A DNA stretch of 64,000 nt, from contig JANQOZ010000085.1 of assembly GCA_028285525.1 (NCBI GenBank), forward strand, positions 1 to 64,000. Reading direction: 5' to 3'. Of this stretch, positions 52,341 to 61,427 are shown one piece after another. This DNA comes from Lysobacterales bacterium (GTDB lineage: Bacteria > Pseudomonadota > Gammaproteobacteria > Xanthomonadales > SZUA-38). Within the stretch, counting starts at the first letter, position 1; every line of letters starts with the position of its first letter. The position numbers and the translations under genes were made by a program. The notes under the pieces were generated by a model. It saw nothing but the letters and a program-made list of their open reading frames with translations, had not been told where the DNA came from and searched no databases.

Positions 52341-53258
52341 TTAGCTGGAGCCGAGGGCTCGGGCGATCACCGTGGCTATTTCGTGAGGGGATTGTGAACC
52401 CATCAGGGCGATGTTTTCATCTCTCTTCAAGCCATTCAGCGTTCCCTCTTCCAAGGCGGACTCTCGAATGCGAACGATTTGCTTGTGCAGCCGATCGTAT
52501 GACGTTTCGGCTTCGTGTCGTGTCACGTCGTGGACCAACGTGCCGAGTTCAGTGGGAAAACCTGGCAGCAGGTGCTCGAGCTTCTCTTTTCCCTCGCGAT
52601 GATCCTCGATCAAGCAGCGGGGAAGGTCGGTATCTTCGTCTTGCTGCAGGAAGGCGTCGGCCAATGCAGCAGCCGCTCCTCCAAAACGCCCGACCACGTA
52701 CAAGGGCTTATCGAGTTCGAGGTGGAAGAGAGCTTCTTCAAGAATACCAGGCATGACACCCGCGAACCCGGTCGCTTTCCCGCCAATAATCACCCTAGCA
52801 TCACAATCCTCTGCCATCCAGCGTCGCATGCGGGACGAAGCGTGAGCCGAGTCTCGTGAGTCTTTGATCTCGTCGCCTGATCGAGCAGCCTGCTCCTCCG
52901 CACAATAGCTCACAAACCTGTAGGTGCATCTTCGGTCCCGATCACGCGGCTCCTCCGGCAGATCAAGGTACCAGGGCCAGGGTTGATAGTTGACGAACGG
53001 AGTGCGGTGGATTTCGCTCTCGTCATCTAGCGGGGTCCAATCCAATTCTCTCAACGCAGCGGAGTGAAAGATCTTGGTCAAGCTACCTGTGCCCATGACT
53101 CCCCCGTAGGCAATGCCCGCCCCGGCTCGGAGTAACATACGGGAGATCCGCAAACAAAGCCGATTGATATGCTCGCCCGAGAAACCGCGGCTTCCGAGGT
53201 CCTCATTCTCGCTGACCGACAAGGCCACTAGTTTGCCACTTAGTGCTTTTTCACTCAT
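52341..53258 (-). CDS. SLOG-superfamily protein, LSDAT (TRPM-like) prokaryotic family
   Basis: A 305-residue Rossmann-like SLOG protein of the LSDAT group, related to the ligand-sensing domain of TRPM channels. Diagnostic blocks: ALSVSENEDLGSRGFSGEHI at the start, GAGIAYGGVMGTGSLTKIF, an internal NYQPWPWYL, and ARVIIGGKATGFAGVMPGI with LYVVGRFGGAAAALA. SLOG domains bind or process nucleotide signals such as ADP-ribose derivatives. The ATG at 53258 overlaps the stop of the upstream TIR gene (ATGAGTGA), so the two are translationally coupled. Likely role: sensor or processor of the TIR product. Family assignment from motif recognition only. Confidence 0.78.
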   Translation of the reverse strand: MSEKALSGKLVALSVSENEDLGSRGFSGEHINRLCLRISRMLLRAGAGIAYGGVMGTGSLTKIFHSAALRELDWTPLDDESEIHRTPFVNYQPWPWYLDLPEEPRDRDRRCTYRFVSYCAEEQAARSGDEIKDSRDSAHASSRMRRWMAEDCDARVIIGGKATGFAGVMPGILEEALFHLELDKPLYVVGRFGGAAAALADAFLQQDEDTDLPRCLIEDHREGKEKLEHLLPGFPTELGTLVHDVTRHEAETSYDRLHKQIVRIRESALEEGTLNGLKRDENIALMGSQSPHEIATVIARALGSS

Positions 53259-54498
53259 CAGATTCCAGTTCCTCGTAGGTGCCGAATGTGACATTGAACG
53301 CATTCTCCAGAGTTTCCCGATCGGAAGGGTCCAACTCGCCCGGGTAAACTACCTTGGTTTTTTTGTCCTTTGTTTCGGGTTCAGGTTCGGGTAAACCGCC
53401 TAGCTCACGGAGCTGGACCATCGAAAGAGAATTGGGTATCCAGGTTATGACCACCCGATCTTCCCCGATGAGCTTCTCCGCCCTTTTGCGAGTGTAGCCT
53501 GTGAACACTCCGTGAGTGAGAGCCCGGATAACTACCTCCCTAATCAGTCTTTCTGCTCTCGTGTAGTCCCAGCGAATAATCTCGCGTCCCCCGAACTCCT
53601 GTAGCGACAACGACCATTCGCTATGGTTCAACGCGTCTATTACGAACAGGGGTTTGATGTGCCAGCATTGACTGGGTGCCTCGATCAGTCGATATGGCCT
53701 AACAGCGGTCTGAATTTCTTGCCGGCAAACGCCGCTTAGATGGAGGTTGGAAGTGAGTATTGTTACCACGACGAATGCGGCGCGTAGCGCCTCTTTCATG
53801 ACCTCTTCGCCGGGATCGCCCTTTGGGATGCTCTTGTGTGCGACAAAGCAGTCCAGTCCAGCTCCGTCACGCACGTCACTTCGGAGCGACTCAGCAATCT
53901 TTGCAGCATCCAACCGCTTGGCCTTATCCTCATCATCCGGGTGCGGAGTCTCGGTGGTATAGCTGACGAAAATATTTGGGCTTGATTCACCGCTAAGCAA
54001 CCTATTGGCGAAGGTCATCAATTCTCGTTTCAGCAAGTAAGGCCGCTTTTCTATTACTTCTTCATCACAAAGGCGAACAGCATTGGGGGCGAGATCTTTC
54101 CAGCCCCTCGGGTTTTTAATCATCCAAACAGGGAAAACCACCATCTTCTCTGCGGTGGCGAGCTTCTGGACCCATTGCCTCCAATCCTGGTCAGCCTTCA
54201 TGCTTTCATCAATGAATGGGATGATGATGTTCAAGTCGGCCAGGTCTGGGTCGATGTCCTTGGGTAGCCTTTCGTCTGCGAGAGGCTCGTTTCTCACATT
54301 CACATCGATGCTCTGAAACCCCTCGAGCTGCTGAGCATTGGTGCCTTGGAGGAGTTTGACCAAGTCCCTGGCGAGGCTAGCGATTGGCGAGCGCGTTGCC
54401 TCAAATCCAGACACTAATTCGTCCGGTTCTGGCAACTCGTTTTTTCCCTCGAAATCGGGATGCCAGAGTAAGTACAATTTTAGGGGTGGTACGATCAA
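53251..54498 (-). CDS. TIR-domain protein coupled to the SLOG gene
   Basis: A 415-residue protein. The N-terminal ~145 residues (IVPPLKLYLLWHPDFEGKNE; DLADLNIIIPFIDESMKADQ) form a TIR-like Rossmann domain. A second, clearer TIR domain follows (PNIFVSYTTETPHPDDEDKA; LDCFVAHKSIPKGDPGEEVM) with the glutamate in GVCRQEIQTAVRPY. The tail is Pro/Glu/Lys-rich. TTG at 54498 is preferred as start: GGAGGA lies 6 nt upstream and the protein then opens directly into the first strand; an ATG at 54546 would crowd the divergent patatin gene. Predicted NAD-cleaving or signal-making enzyme. Confidence 0.75.
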   Translation of the reverse strand: MIVPPLKLYLLWHPDFEGKNELPEPDELVSGFEATRSPIASLARDLVKLLQGTNAQQLEGFQSIDVNVRNEPLADERLPKDIDPDLADLNIIIPFIDESMKADQDWRQWVQKLATAEKMVVFPVWMIKNPRGWKDLAPNAVRLCDEEVIEKRPYLLKRELMTFANRLLSGESSPNIFVSYTTETPHPDDEDKAKRLDAAKIAESLRSDVRDGAGLDCFVAHKSIPKGDPGEEVMKEALRAAFVVVTILTSNLHLSGVCRQEIQTAVRPYRLIEAPSQCWHIKPLFVIDALNHSEWSLSLQEFGGREIIRWDYTRAERLIREVVIRALTHGVFTGYTRKRAEKLIGEDRVVITWIPNSLSMVQLRELGGLPEPEPETKDKKTKVVYPGELDPSDRETLENAFNVTFGTYEELESDE

Positions 54499-54568
54499 AG
54501 GACTTCCTCCAACACGAAACCGCTCGCGCGAGCGTCGGTAACCCATTGTCAATGTCGGTGTGACGGAA

Positions 54569-56827
54569 ATGCAAGGAAATGAAGAAATCGTCAGCTGGAA
54601 GGTGTGGTTCACTCGGCACCAGTTGAAGAACTTGATCGACCCGCTTCAACACATGGCGGACGAGGGTTGGAACCCAACCGAGGCAGATCGTACTCCGGCC
54701 TGGACGCTCTACAACGAACTGAGAACGCGCGTCACACAAGAGCCCCTTCGATACCGGGACGGTGATGAGATCTCAGCATTGACTAGCTTACATTCCCTCT
54801 TCGATACCACGCGGGAAATCATGGACAAACACGGACATGAAGCCCGACATTTCGCCATTCTGGCAACCTCGATGTTGAACGATTTCCTCCGCCGCTTCAC
54901 CACACGTTGGCACCGGTTGAGATTGCAGGAAAAACTCAGTCACCAGGACCACAAGCGCGGATTCCGTCGTGAGCTGATTGACTTGCAAAAGAACCTCTCC
55001 AGCTTCGTTAAAGTATTCGGCCTAATCGCGGAGAAAAGCGCTTTTATAGCGCCGTCTGAGGAGATAGAGAAAAAATCAGAGTTTGCCGCCCAGACCATCC
55101 TGCCGACATCTTTTTTAGGGCCGCAGGTCGACTGCCAAACAAGTGAATCTACAGATGCAGTCCTGAGGTTGGAACAGGATGCCATCGCGGAAAGAAGAAA
55201 GGCCGCTTACGGCGACTCAAGCTCGCAGAGAGACTATGGAGGTCTCGGTCAAGGAGAGGCCAAAGACGGAAAGAAGACCTCCAAATCAATGGGCTATTTC
55301 GGGCTTGCGCTCTCGGGCGGGGGGATTCGGTCTTCAACCTTTGCGCTCGGGGCGCTGCAGTGTTTCGCCGAGAAGAGGATTCTGCGGGACTTTGATTATC
55401 TGTCAACTGTATCGGGTGGCGGCTACACGGGCGCATTTCTCACGTCTCACCTTGTTCCGGACCCAGACACCCCTCAGCCCGAATGTGCAGGACAGGTAAA
55501 AGAACTGGGAACGGGAATCAACGATCTGCTCGTCGCCGAAGCTCCCGATGTCGAAACCGCTTTCACTCGCAAAATTCGCAATAGTAGTAAATATCTACTG
55601 GGTGAAGGATGGCTTAGCAATTTGGCCATTGGGGGGCGTTGGCTTAAGCGGGTGGTGTTTTCTCGAGCCGTGTTTCTTGCATTTCCCTTGATTGCAATTG
55701 GATTCTCATTCCCGGACCTGTTTCCCTGGGCGAAAGAGGTTCTTTGGTCGTTGGCTGCACTGACATTTGTTATCCTGGCGGACGTCAACAGCCTCCCCGT
55801 TCATCGATGGTATCGGCGGCAACTTCGACAAACCTACATCAAGCCGACAAAGGAAGGTTCGGCACCCAAACTCAGTGAACTAACCACAGCCAAACAAGCC
55901 CCCTATCATCTCATCTGTTCGGCGGTGAACCTGCCGTCGAGTAAGAACCGTGAGTTGCGAGGACGTCGATCCGACTTCTTTGTTTTTAGTCCACTGTTTT
56001 GCGGAAGCGTGCTCACTGGCTATCGAGCCACCAAACACCTCGAGGCGGCCCATCCCGATTTGGATCTCGCCACCGCGGTCGCCGTTTCGGGAGCTGCGGT
56101 TTCTTCGCACTCCGGTACGCTGAAGAACCGTTGGTATGCACGCCCCTTATTGATGCTCTTGGGATTGGGCTACTGGATGCCGAATCCTCGCTATGTCGAT
56201 AAGGCCACCCGGTGGTTCCCGCCAGGCCTGTATCATTGGACACTCGAGGTGTTCGGTCGATTCAGTGAGAAGCGGCGCTACATCAATTTGTCCGACGGGG
56301 GCCACATCGAGAATCTGGGAGTCTATGAACTTCTGCGCAGACGATGCAAATTCATCGTCTGTATCGACGGTGAATGTGATCCGACCGTGGCGTGTAGCGG
56401 ATTGATCAAAGCATGCCGCTTCGCATCGATCGATCTGGGAATCGAGATCGACATTGACTTGTCGGAGCTCCTCGCGGGCAAGGATGGCCTGAGCGAGGCT
56501 CATTTCGCGATGGGCAAGATCAAATACCTGTGCGACGGGCCTCCGGAAATTGGATACTTGTTGTATCTGAAGTTGTCGATGACGGGCAACGAAAAGAACT
56601 ACATCCATGAGTACCGCAGCCGCAACCGGAGCTTTCCTCACGAGACCACCGCCGATCAGTTCTTCAACGAGGACCAGTTCGAGGCTTACCGTGCATTGGG
56701 ATATCATGCCGCTGAAGACCTCTTTGAGAAGGATCTGTTTGGTGAGAAGCAACTCAAGGAGTTTAAGGGTGCTAAGCACAAGTCTGGGGTATGGCTGAGG
56801 GCTCTCGTGAATGCACTCGAACCCTAA
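54569..56827 (+). CDS. Patatin-like phospholipase with membrane segment
   Basis: A 752-residue patatin-type lipid hydrolase. The first ~240 residues are helical and unrecognised. The catalytic domain then shows the oxyanion loop ALSGGGIRSSTFALGALQ, the nucleophile in YLSTVSGGGYTGAFLTSH, and the dyad Asp in INLSDGGHIENLGVYELLRR. Between them lie hydrophobic segments (AVFLAFPLIAIGFSFPDLF; VLWSLAALTFVILADV) that could anchor it to the inner membrane. It is divergent from the TIR/SLOG pair with only 70 bp between starts. Patatins are effectors in CBASS-type immunity, degrading the cell's own membrane. GTG at 54560 is an alternative start. Confidence 0.8.
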   Translation: MQGNEEIVSWKVWFTRHQLKNLIDPLQHMADEGWNPTEADRTPAWTLYNELRTRVTQEPLRYRDGDEISALTSLHSLFDTTREIMDKHGHEARHFAILATSMLNDFLRRFTTRWHRLRLQEKLSHQDHKRGFRRELIDLQKNLSSFVKVFGLIAEKSAFIAPSEEIEKKSEFAAQTILPTSFLGPQVDCQTSESTDAVLRLEQDAIAERRKAAYGDSSSQRDYGGLGQGEAKDGKKTSKSMGYFGLALSGGGIRSSTFALGALQCFAEKRILRDFDYLSTVSGGGYTGAFLTSHLVPDPDTPQPECAGQVKELGTGINDLLVAEAPDVETAFTRKIRNSSKYLLGEGWLSNLAIGGRWLKRVVFSRAVFLAFPLIAIGFSFPDLFPWAKEVLWSLAALTFVILADVNSLPVHRWYRRQLRQTYIKPTKEGSAPKLSELTTAKQAPYHLICSAVNLPSSKNRELRGRRSDFFVFSPLFCGSVLTGYRATKHLEAAHPDLDLATAVAVSGAAVSSHSGTLKNRWYARPLLMLLGLGYWMPNPRYVDKATRWFPPGLYHWTLEVFGRFSEKRRYINLSDGGHIENLGVYELLRRRCKFIVCIDGECDPTVACSGLIKACRFASIDLGIEIDIDLSELLAGKDGLSEAHFAMGKIKYLCDGPPEIGYLLYLKLSMTGNEKNYIHEYRSRNRSFPHETTADQFFNEDQFEAYRALGYHAAEDLFEKDLFGEKQLKEFKGAKHKSGVWLRALVNALEP

Positions 56828-57224
56828 CCGTGGCCCCTTTCTTTGTTTCCATGGAAGCACTCATTCTGCCGTGGCCCCGGTATTCCCTCTCCGGCTCTCC
56901 GAATCCGACCGACTTGGCTTTGCACGAGCAGTGTTCGAAGTCAGCATGAATCCGCGCTATTCATTAATGACTGGCGATCTACCCTCCGTGAGAATACACC
57001 TCAAGTCCTTGTTGGCTTTCACTGCCCCTCTACGCTGATTGGTTCGATCATGCGAATGCGGAACGCTTCAATTTCTACGCCCAAAGTTGAATGGGGTCCA
57101 TCCCCCGCCATCAAATCCGTAGGCATCGTCGCGCTTGCCGACATATCAGGGCGAAACTTGAATACCCGAATTCGAATCTGAACGGCGGTAAAACTCAGCC
57201 TATTCGGATAGTAGTCCCGCTCTA
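56828..57224. other. Intergenic region with a possible gene remnant
   Basis: About 400 bp between the patatin and ATPase genes, which converge here. On the minus strand a frame open from 57228 to its stop at 57019-57021 encodes a protein-like stretch (FKFRPDMSASATMPTDLMAG; VEIEAFRIRMIEPISVEGQ) but lacks a proper start and begins inside the ATPase stop region. It may be the worn 3' end of a displaced gene. Confidence 0.3.
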
Positions 57225-59150
57225 CTAATCATCGTTGCCGGCAAGTTGACGCAGAATCTCGCCGTCGGACTTAGGTTTAACACCCAAGTCCTTTTCGAGG
57301 TCATGGAACGATCGGGTCCTTAAAAGCGCATTTAGGAACCTAACAGGCCCGAAGGACGTTGCAGTTTGTCCTTTGCGTACAACTAAGAAAGGTGATCGGT
57401 CTTGGTGCGTTCGAAAAAACAACAGATTCCTGGATGCGTAGTGATTGGGGTCTTGCTCGTTCAACCAAGCTTTGGTCAGCGCATCAATCACTTGTGACAG
57501 GTCAGATGATCTTAAGTGTAAATCTCTCATAACTGGAATAACTCGATTACGGTGCCGCAGAGTCAAACCGAATGCAATCGCCAGTGAAATTACTAGACAT
57601 CCTGCCAATGCGCCGATCGCAGAAGATTCACTGGGTACGGGCATGCCCGGTCGGAGATAGACGTACCCAAGTCCGGCGACCAACGCCGCTAGAACGCCAA
57701 ACCCCAAAAACTGCACCAAATAGGTTATGTATTTGAGCCATAAGCGGCTCTGCTGTTTTTCTACTTTGGTCGTTTCAACATGCAACCACTGGGAGAAGCC
57801 AGAAGCTATCGCACTCTTTTCATGCTGAGTTAGCTTCGATGGGTTCTGAGCGTAGTAGTCAACACCTTCCATAAGAACCGTTTCCTTACGGACATGTTCT
57901 TCAGTTCTTATACGTGACATTGCCTCCAGTAGGGGGCTGTCTTTGCGAATTAGGTCTGACAACTGTTCCCACTGCAAGGCTATTTCGGGTTCGGCTAGCG
58001 CAACCTCGCTTTTCCCTCTAAGTTCAATGACTCCAAGATTCTCTAAAAGGGGAGTCAATTCGCTTTTGTCAACCAGTTCACTTATGTCGTGTCGTTCGTA
58101 AGGTGAGTAGCCGAGCCGCAGCAAGAGATTCCAGATTTCTTGTCGGAACTCGGAGGTGTTGATCAGCGCTGAAACAGTGAGAATAAGCTTCCGGACACGA
58201 TCATCGCGATTGTTTGGAAGAGGCGTGACAGTTCTGGCGAGCAAAATCGCGTCCGAAAACCCAGACTCAAACAGTCTTGCCACTGATTGAAATGCCCTTC
58301 CCATAGAATGTGGGTCTGACGTCCCCTCCACCAAAGCGGCAATTGACTCCCCAAAAGAGAAGTAAGGTATATGTGGAATTTTTGTTTGTTCAATGATTTG
58401 GGTGAGTTCTGTGGCGGGAATCCAGTCGGCGCATGCAGGCCCAAATTCACGTCCGATCCGTTGAATCCACTCTCGAGACAAGGTGTGTTCAGTTTGCACC
58501 TCAAATCTGGACGCGAGGGGAAATATAGTCAACTTTGATCGGTCAAACTCCAGGGTTTGTCGCTCCCTATTTGCCGATTGGATGACTCTTTTGATTCCAC
58601 CAAGGCTTTGATAGTTCGGCGTGAGTACGACGGCGAGAACATCTGGTAGAAAGATAGTACACACGCCGCCGGAGTCTGTGATTCCCGTCCGGCTGTCAAT
58701 TAAGACAAAGTCATAGCGTTGCTTCCATTGTCTCCGCAGTTCTTCAAGATACGCTCCTCCTCCACTGTCAAAAAAAGATGCCCAATCGAAAGACGTCAGC
58801 TGGTTGACATAGTGCCTTCCTGATCTCCCTGAGCCCAACACGTCAAGTTGACCATATTGGTCCAATTCAACGGTGGTGACACTGTCTGTGAATTTACTTT
58901 CTCGGCTTGAGAGTAACTCAATAAGTCCCGGTTTATTGCGGATGGGCACGGAGCAGTATTTGTCGAAGTAGAAATCTACCCCAGGTGCTTCAAGGTCGAA
59001 ATCCACTACCAATACGTTGTGCTTTTGAGCAAGTATGGTGGCAATGTTAACAACCGCCATCGTGCGTCCTACTCCTCCTTTGTAGGAGTAAAACGTAATT
59101 ATCGAACCCTTTCTGTCCGGACGCGCACTAGTAGTCTGGGTCTTCGACAT
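57225..59150 (-). CDS. KGGVGRT-type MinD/ParA ATPase with two membrane helices
   Basis: A 641-residue protein. The N-terminal SIMIBI ATPase has the variant Walker A ITFYSYKGGVGRTMAVVNIA, then VLVVDFDLEAPGVDFYFD and Walker B YDFVLIDSRTGITDSGG. The KGGVGRT variant, with Arg in place of the second Lys, marks ATPases that travel with TIR and other conflict-system proteins. A helical middle follows. Two membrane helices (FLGFGVLAALVAGLGYVYL; AIGALAGCLVISLAIAFGLT) and a cytoplasmic C-terminal domain complete it. The ATG at 59150 overlaps the end of the TIR gene by 23 nt. Likely an NTP-driven sensor or assembly partner of that TIR protein at the membrane. Confidence 0.82.
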   Translation of the reverse strand: MSKTQTTSARPDRKGSIITFYSYKGGVGRTMAVVNIATILAQKHNVLVVDFDLEAPGVDFYFDKYCSVPIRNKPGLIELLSSRESKFTDSVTTVELDQYGQLDVLGSGRSGRHYVNQLTSFDWASFFDSGGGAYLEELRRQWKQRYDFVLIDSRTGITDSGGVCTIFLPDVLAVVLTPNYQSLGGIKRVIQSANRERQTLEFDRSKLTIFPLASRFEVQTEHTLSREWIQRIGREFGPACADWIPATELTQIIEQTKIPHIPYFSFGESIAALVEGTSDPHSMGRAFQSVARLFESGFSDAILLARTVTPLPNNRDDRVRKLILTVSALINTSEFRQEIWNLLLRLGYSPYERHDISELVDKSELTPLLENLGVIELRGKSEVALAEPEIALQWEQLSDLIRKDSPLLEAMSRIRTEEHVRKETVLMEGVDYYAQNPSKLTQHEKSAIASGFSQWLHVETTKVEKQQSRLWLKYITYLVQFLGFGVLAALVAGLGYVYLRPGMPVPSESSAIGALAGCLVISLAIAFGLTLRHRNRVIPVMRDLHLRSSDLSQVIDALTKAWLNEQDPNHYASRNLLFFRTHQDRSPFLVVRKGQTATSFGPVRFLNALLRTRSFHDLEKDLGVKPKSDGEILRQLAGNDD

Positions 59151-59775
59151 CTTGAGACTCGTCGTCAGACAATCTAGGTAGTCTTTGAAGCACCTGGCTA
59201 GGAGTACCCTCCCTGGCAGCAATTATTGAAATTTCCCGATCAGCAATTGGCGGCAAGTCAAATTCGTCAATAGCTTCAACCGCCTTTCCTATGCTAGCTG
59301 CCAATTGTTTAATCTCATTCGCAAGAGAGACCGCTTCATCGCTAAATTCCTGCATCCTTGGGTTCGTAAGTCCCGTTATCTCTAGGCGTCGAATGCTGCG
59401 TATTCTCTCGTCGATTTCTTCATCTTTTCCGTCATGTACAACAACGGGGAAAATTGTGTTTGTATTGCTGCTTTCAGCTTTGGCGAGAAAAAGTTCCAAT
59501 TCAGTCTGGCACCAAACGCTAAACTTATATTGTCTTGACCAGAGAATAACGACAGTCAGTGATTTTTCTATCTGCTCGAGAATTTCACTGTCCAACTCGT
59601 CGCCAGGGCCGACACAGTGTTCATCAAAAAAGATTTTTGCGTCTCGTCCAAGTTCGTCGCTCAAGTGGTGCTCGAGAAGCCTCAAAAAATGCCGCTTTAT
59701 CCACGTTGGCCACTCACCACTGCGTTTGTAACTTAGAAAAACATCCCACATAGGAGTCGGTACTCTAATGCTCAT
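59128..59775 (-). CDS. Stand-alone TIR-domain protein
   Basis: A 215-residue protein that is mostly one TIR domain: WDVFLSYKRSGEWPTWIKRH, KIFFDEHCVGPGDELDSEIL, SLTVVILWSRQYKFSVWCQT and the W-C-x2-E of VWCQTELELFLAK. The last ~60 residues are an acidic tail (PRLSDDESQDVEDPDY). It resembles ThsB-type single-domain TIR enzymes that make cyclic ADP-ribose signals in Thoeris. It overlaps the ATPase gene by 23 nt. A perfect 10-bp inverted repeat (59765-59798) covers its start codon, so transcription or translation start may be controlled there. Confidence 0.85.
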   Translation of the reverse strand: MSIRVPTPMWDVFLSYKRSGEWPTWIKRHFLRLLEHHLSDELGRDAKIFFDEHCVGPGDELDSEILEQIEKSLTVVILWSRQYKFSVWCQTELELFLAKAESSNTNTIFPVVVHDGKDEEIDERIRSIRRLEITGLTNPRMQEFSDEAVSLANEIKQLAASIGKAVEAIDEFDLPPIADREISIIAAREGTPSQVLQRLPRLSDDESQDVEDPDY

Positions 59776-59798
59776 CCAGGAGCTTTAGTGAGCATTAG
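59765..59798. promoter_or_regulatory. Perfect inverted repeat enclosing the TIR start codon
   Basis: CTAATGCTCA (59765-59774) and TGAGCATTAG (59789-59798) are exact reverse complements with a 14-nt spacer. On the minus-strand mRNA the AUG would lie at the stem-loop boundary. It could be an operator or an RNA hairpin that blocks ribosome access. Confidence 0.5.
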
Positions 59799-60329
59799 AT
59801 CGATTCTTACTTCATCGGACCTAGCAGTTCAATAGCCGCTGAAAACAAGTCGGTTGTGAAGTGAAAAAATACCGATTGATCTTGATAGAGTCAACGTCTC
59901 GCGAATTGGGCGTTGACTCTCTAACAGCCTGCTCGGCGATACCTAGGGTGATGCGCTCTTAGAGCCAATCGGTACGGGAGTAGAAAATGCAGATTGTTCT
60001 AGGTGTCTGATGAATCAAAGACTATCGTCTTTCCCGTTAGTTGCAAAATGCGACATTCGTGCTCGCTGGCTTAAGAGCAGTGGTCCTAGCATTATGGGAT
60101 TGGCTATATGGCGGAATCCTCGTTATTTTGGGGACAGAGGAACCAAAGAAAAGGACAAGGCTGTGCGACTGCCAAGTTCTGAAGAAACCACCGGGTTGAA
60201 ACAGAAATAATGGGTATCGTCAAATTACCTCATTGAGGTGCAAATGCCTTTGGAAGATGACCATCACCAAGTTTTTCGGTATCGACACAGAAAAGCTGCG
60301 AAGCAACGTTCCGTGTGCGAGGGCTACTG
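59776..60329. other. Divergent control region between TIR/ATPase and TIR-SLOG genes
   Basis: About 550 bp holding two 10-bp perfect inverted repeats (59765-59798 and 59887-59920), both with 14-nt spacers. A 66-codon frame at 60010-60210 has no recognisable features and is not called as a gene. Confidence 0.45.
59887..59920. repeat. Second 10-bp perfect inverted repeat with 14-nt spacer
   Basis: AGAGTCAACG (59887-59896) and CGTTGACTCT (59911-59920). Same arm and spacer size as the repeat on the TIR start codon but different sequence. Candidate operator in the divergent promoter region. Confidence 0.5.
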
Positions 60330-61427
60330 ATGCGAATATTTGTTTCGCATATTCATGAGGAGAGGAAAATCGCCGAGTCGCTCAGAGACCAACTACGAAT
60401 ATGCTTTGCTGAGCAACTCGATATTTTTCTTGCCGAAGACATTCCGCTTGGTATGAATTGGCTAGATCAAATTAAAGACACACTGACAAAATGCGATATG
60501 CTCCTAGTGCTTTTCTCAAAGTTTTCAGTGACCAAACCCTGGGTGAACATTGAGGCCGGTTACGGAGTCATGTCTGGCAAGCAGGTTGTTCCTATCTGCC
60601 ATTCGGGATTCGAAAGGCGGGATCTCCCTGTGGTGTACGAGTTGTTGCAGGCCGTGGATCTCCTTGTTGACACGGATATAGAGAGACTTCTCGACGAGGT
60701 AGCTCGCGCCACTCCAGCTGGCCGGTTCTTAGGGAACAGACTCGAAGCTGTTGCGAGGTGGAAACAGCAGATCTCATCGGCGATTCATGCCACGCCGCGA
60801 TTCTTTCCGCCAATTGAATCGCCACCATGTGTTTGGGTCGTGGGATCGAACCGAGGTTTATCGAACAAGCAAATTGAACTCAACAATAAATTCGCCGGTT
60901 ACCTCGCCACCGCATTGATGCAGCGGAAAATTCGGGTCGTATTCGGTCGAAGTGCTCTTTTGAATGAATTTGGTTCTGTTCTACAAAGCTCGTCGAAATC
61001 GGTTCGCGGTGATGCTCTCGGTAACGTCGCCTTGAGCGAGTTCGCTAACGCGTCGGCAATGCAAAAGAACCTTTCGTCACCTCCTCCAAACCCTATAGTC
61101 ATCCTCGGCTCGTTCCGTGGAAGTAATGGAGCTGCCGAGCTGTTTGCAGAAACAATAGGGCACGTTCCAGACGTAGTCATAGTAATTGGTGGCTCGCCCG
61201 ATGGTCGCACGGCTGATGAGGTCGAACATGCTACCCGTGCCGGTATCGCGGTGCTTCCGCTGGCCTTTACGGGCGGAGTCGCGGCAAGAGTAAAGCCGAC
61301 CATCGACGACAGCCTCTCAAACCACCTGGGTACGATATTGAAGGCGTCGAGAGACTATGCCTCGGTAGCCCAGCTGATCTGCACAGTTCTTGAGAAACAA
61401 ACAAGCATTAGAAGGGCCCTCGAGTGA
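60330..61427 (+). CDS. TIR-SLOG fusion protein (Thoeris ThsA-like architecture with TIR in place of Sir2)
   Basis: A 365-residue protein. Residues ~1-130 form a TIR domain (MRIFVSHIHEERKIAESLRD; DIFLAEDIPLGMNWLDQIKD) with the glutamate in KPWVNIEAGYGVMSGK. Residues ~165-360 form a SLOG domain: CVWVVGSNRGLSNKQIEL, ALMQRKIRVVFGRSALL and the late VVIVIGGSPDGRTADEVEHA with VLPLAFTGGVAARV. This resembles the STALD SLOG of Thoeris ThsA, where it binds cyclic ADP-ribose and switches on a Sir2 NADase; here the effector half is TIR. ATG at 60330 has GAGGG upstream. It is divergent from a stand-alone TIR gene, which may supply its signal. Confidence 0.78.
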   Translation: MRIFVSHIHEERKIAESLRDQLRICFAEQLDIFLAEDIPLGMNWLDQIKDTLTKCDMLLVLFSKFSVTKPWVNIEAGYGVMSGKQVVPICHSGFERRDLPVVYELLQAVDLLVDTDIERLLDEVARATPAGRFLGNRLEAVARWKQQISSAIHATPRFFPPIESPPCVWVVGSNRGLSNKQIELNNKFAGYLATALMQRKIRVVFGRSALLNEFGSVLQSSSKSVRGDALGNVALSEFANASAMQKNLSSPPPNPIVILGSFRGSNGAAELFAETIGHVPDVVIVIGGSPDGRTADEVEHATRAGIAVLPLAFTGGVAARVKPTIDDSLSNHLGTILKASRDYASVAQLICTVLEKQTSIRRALE

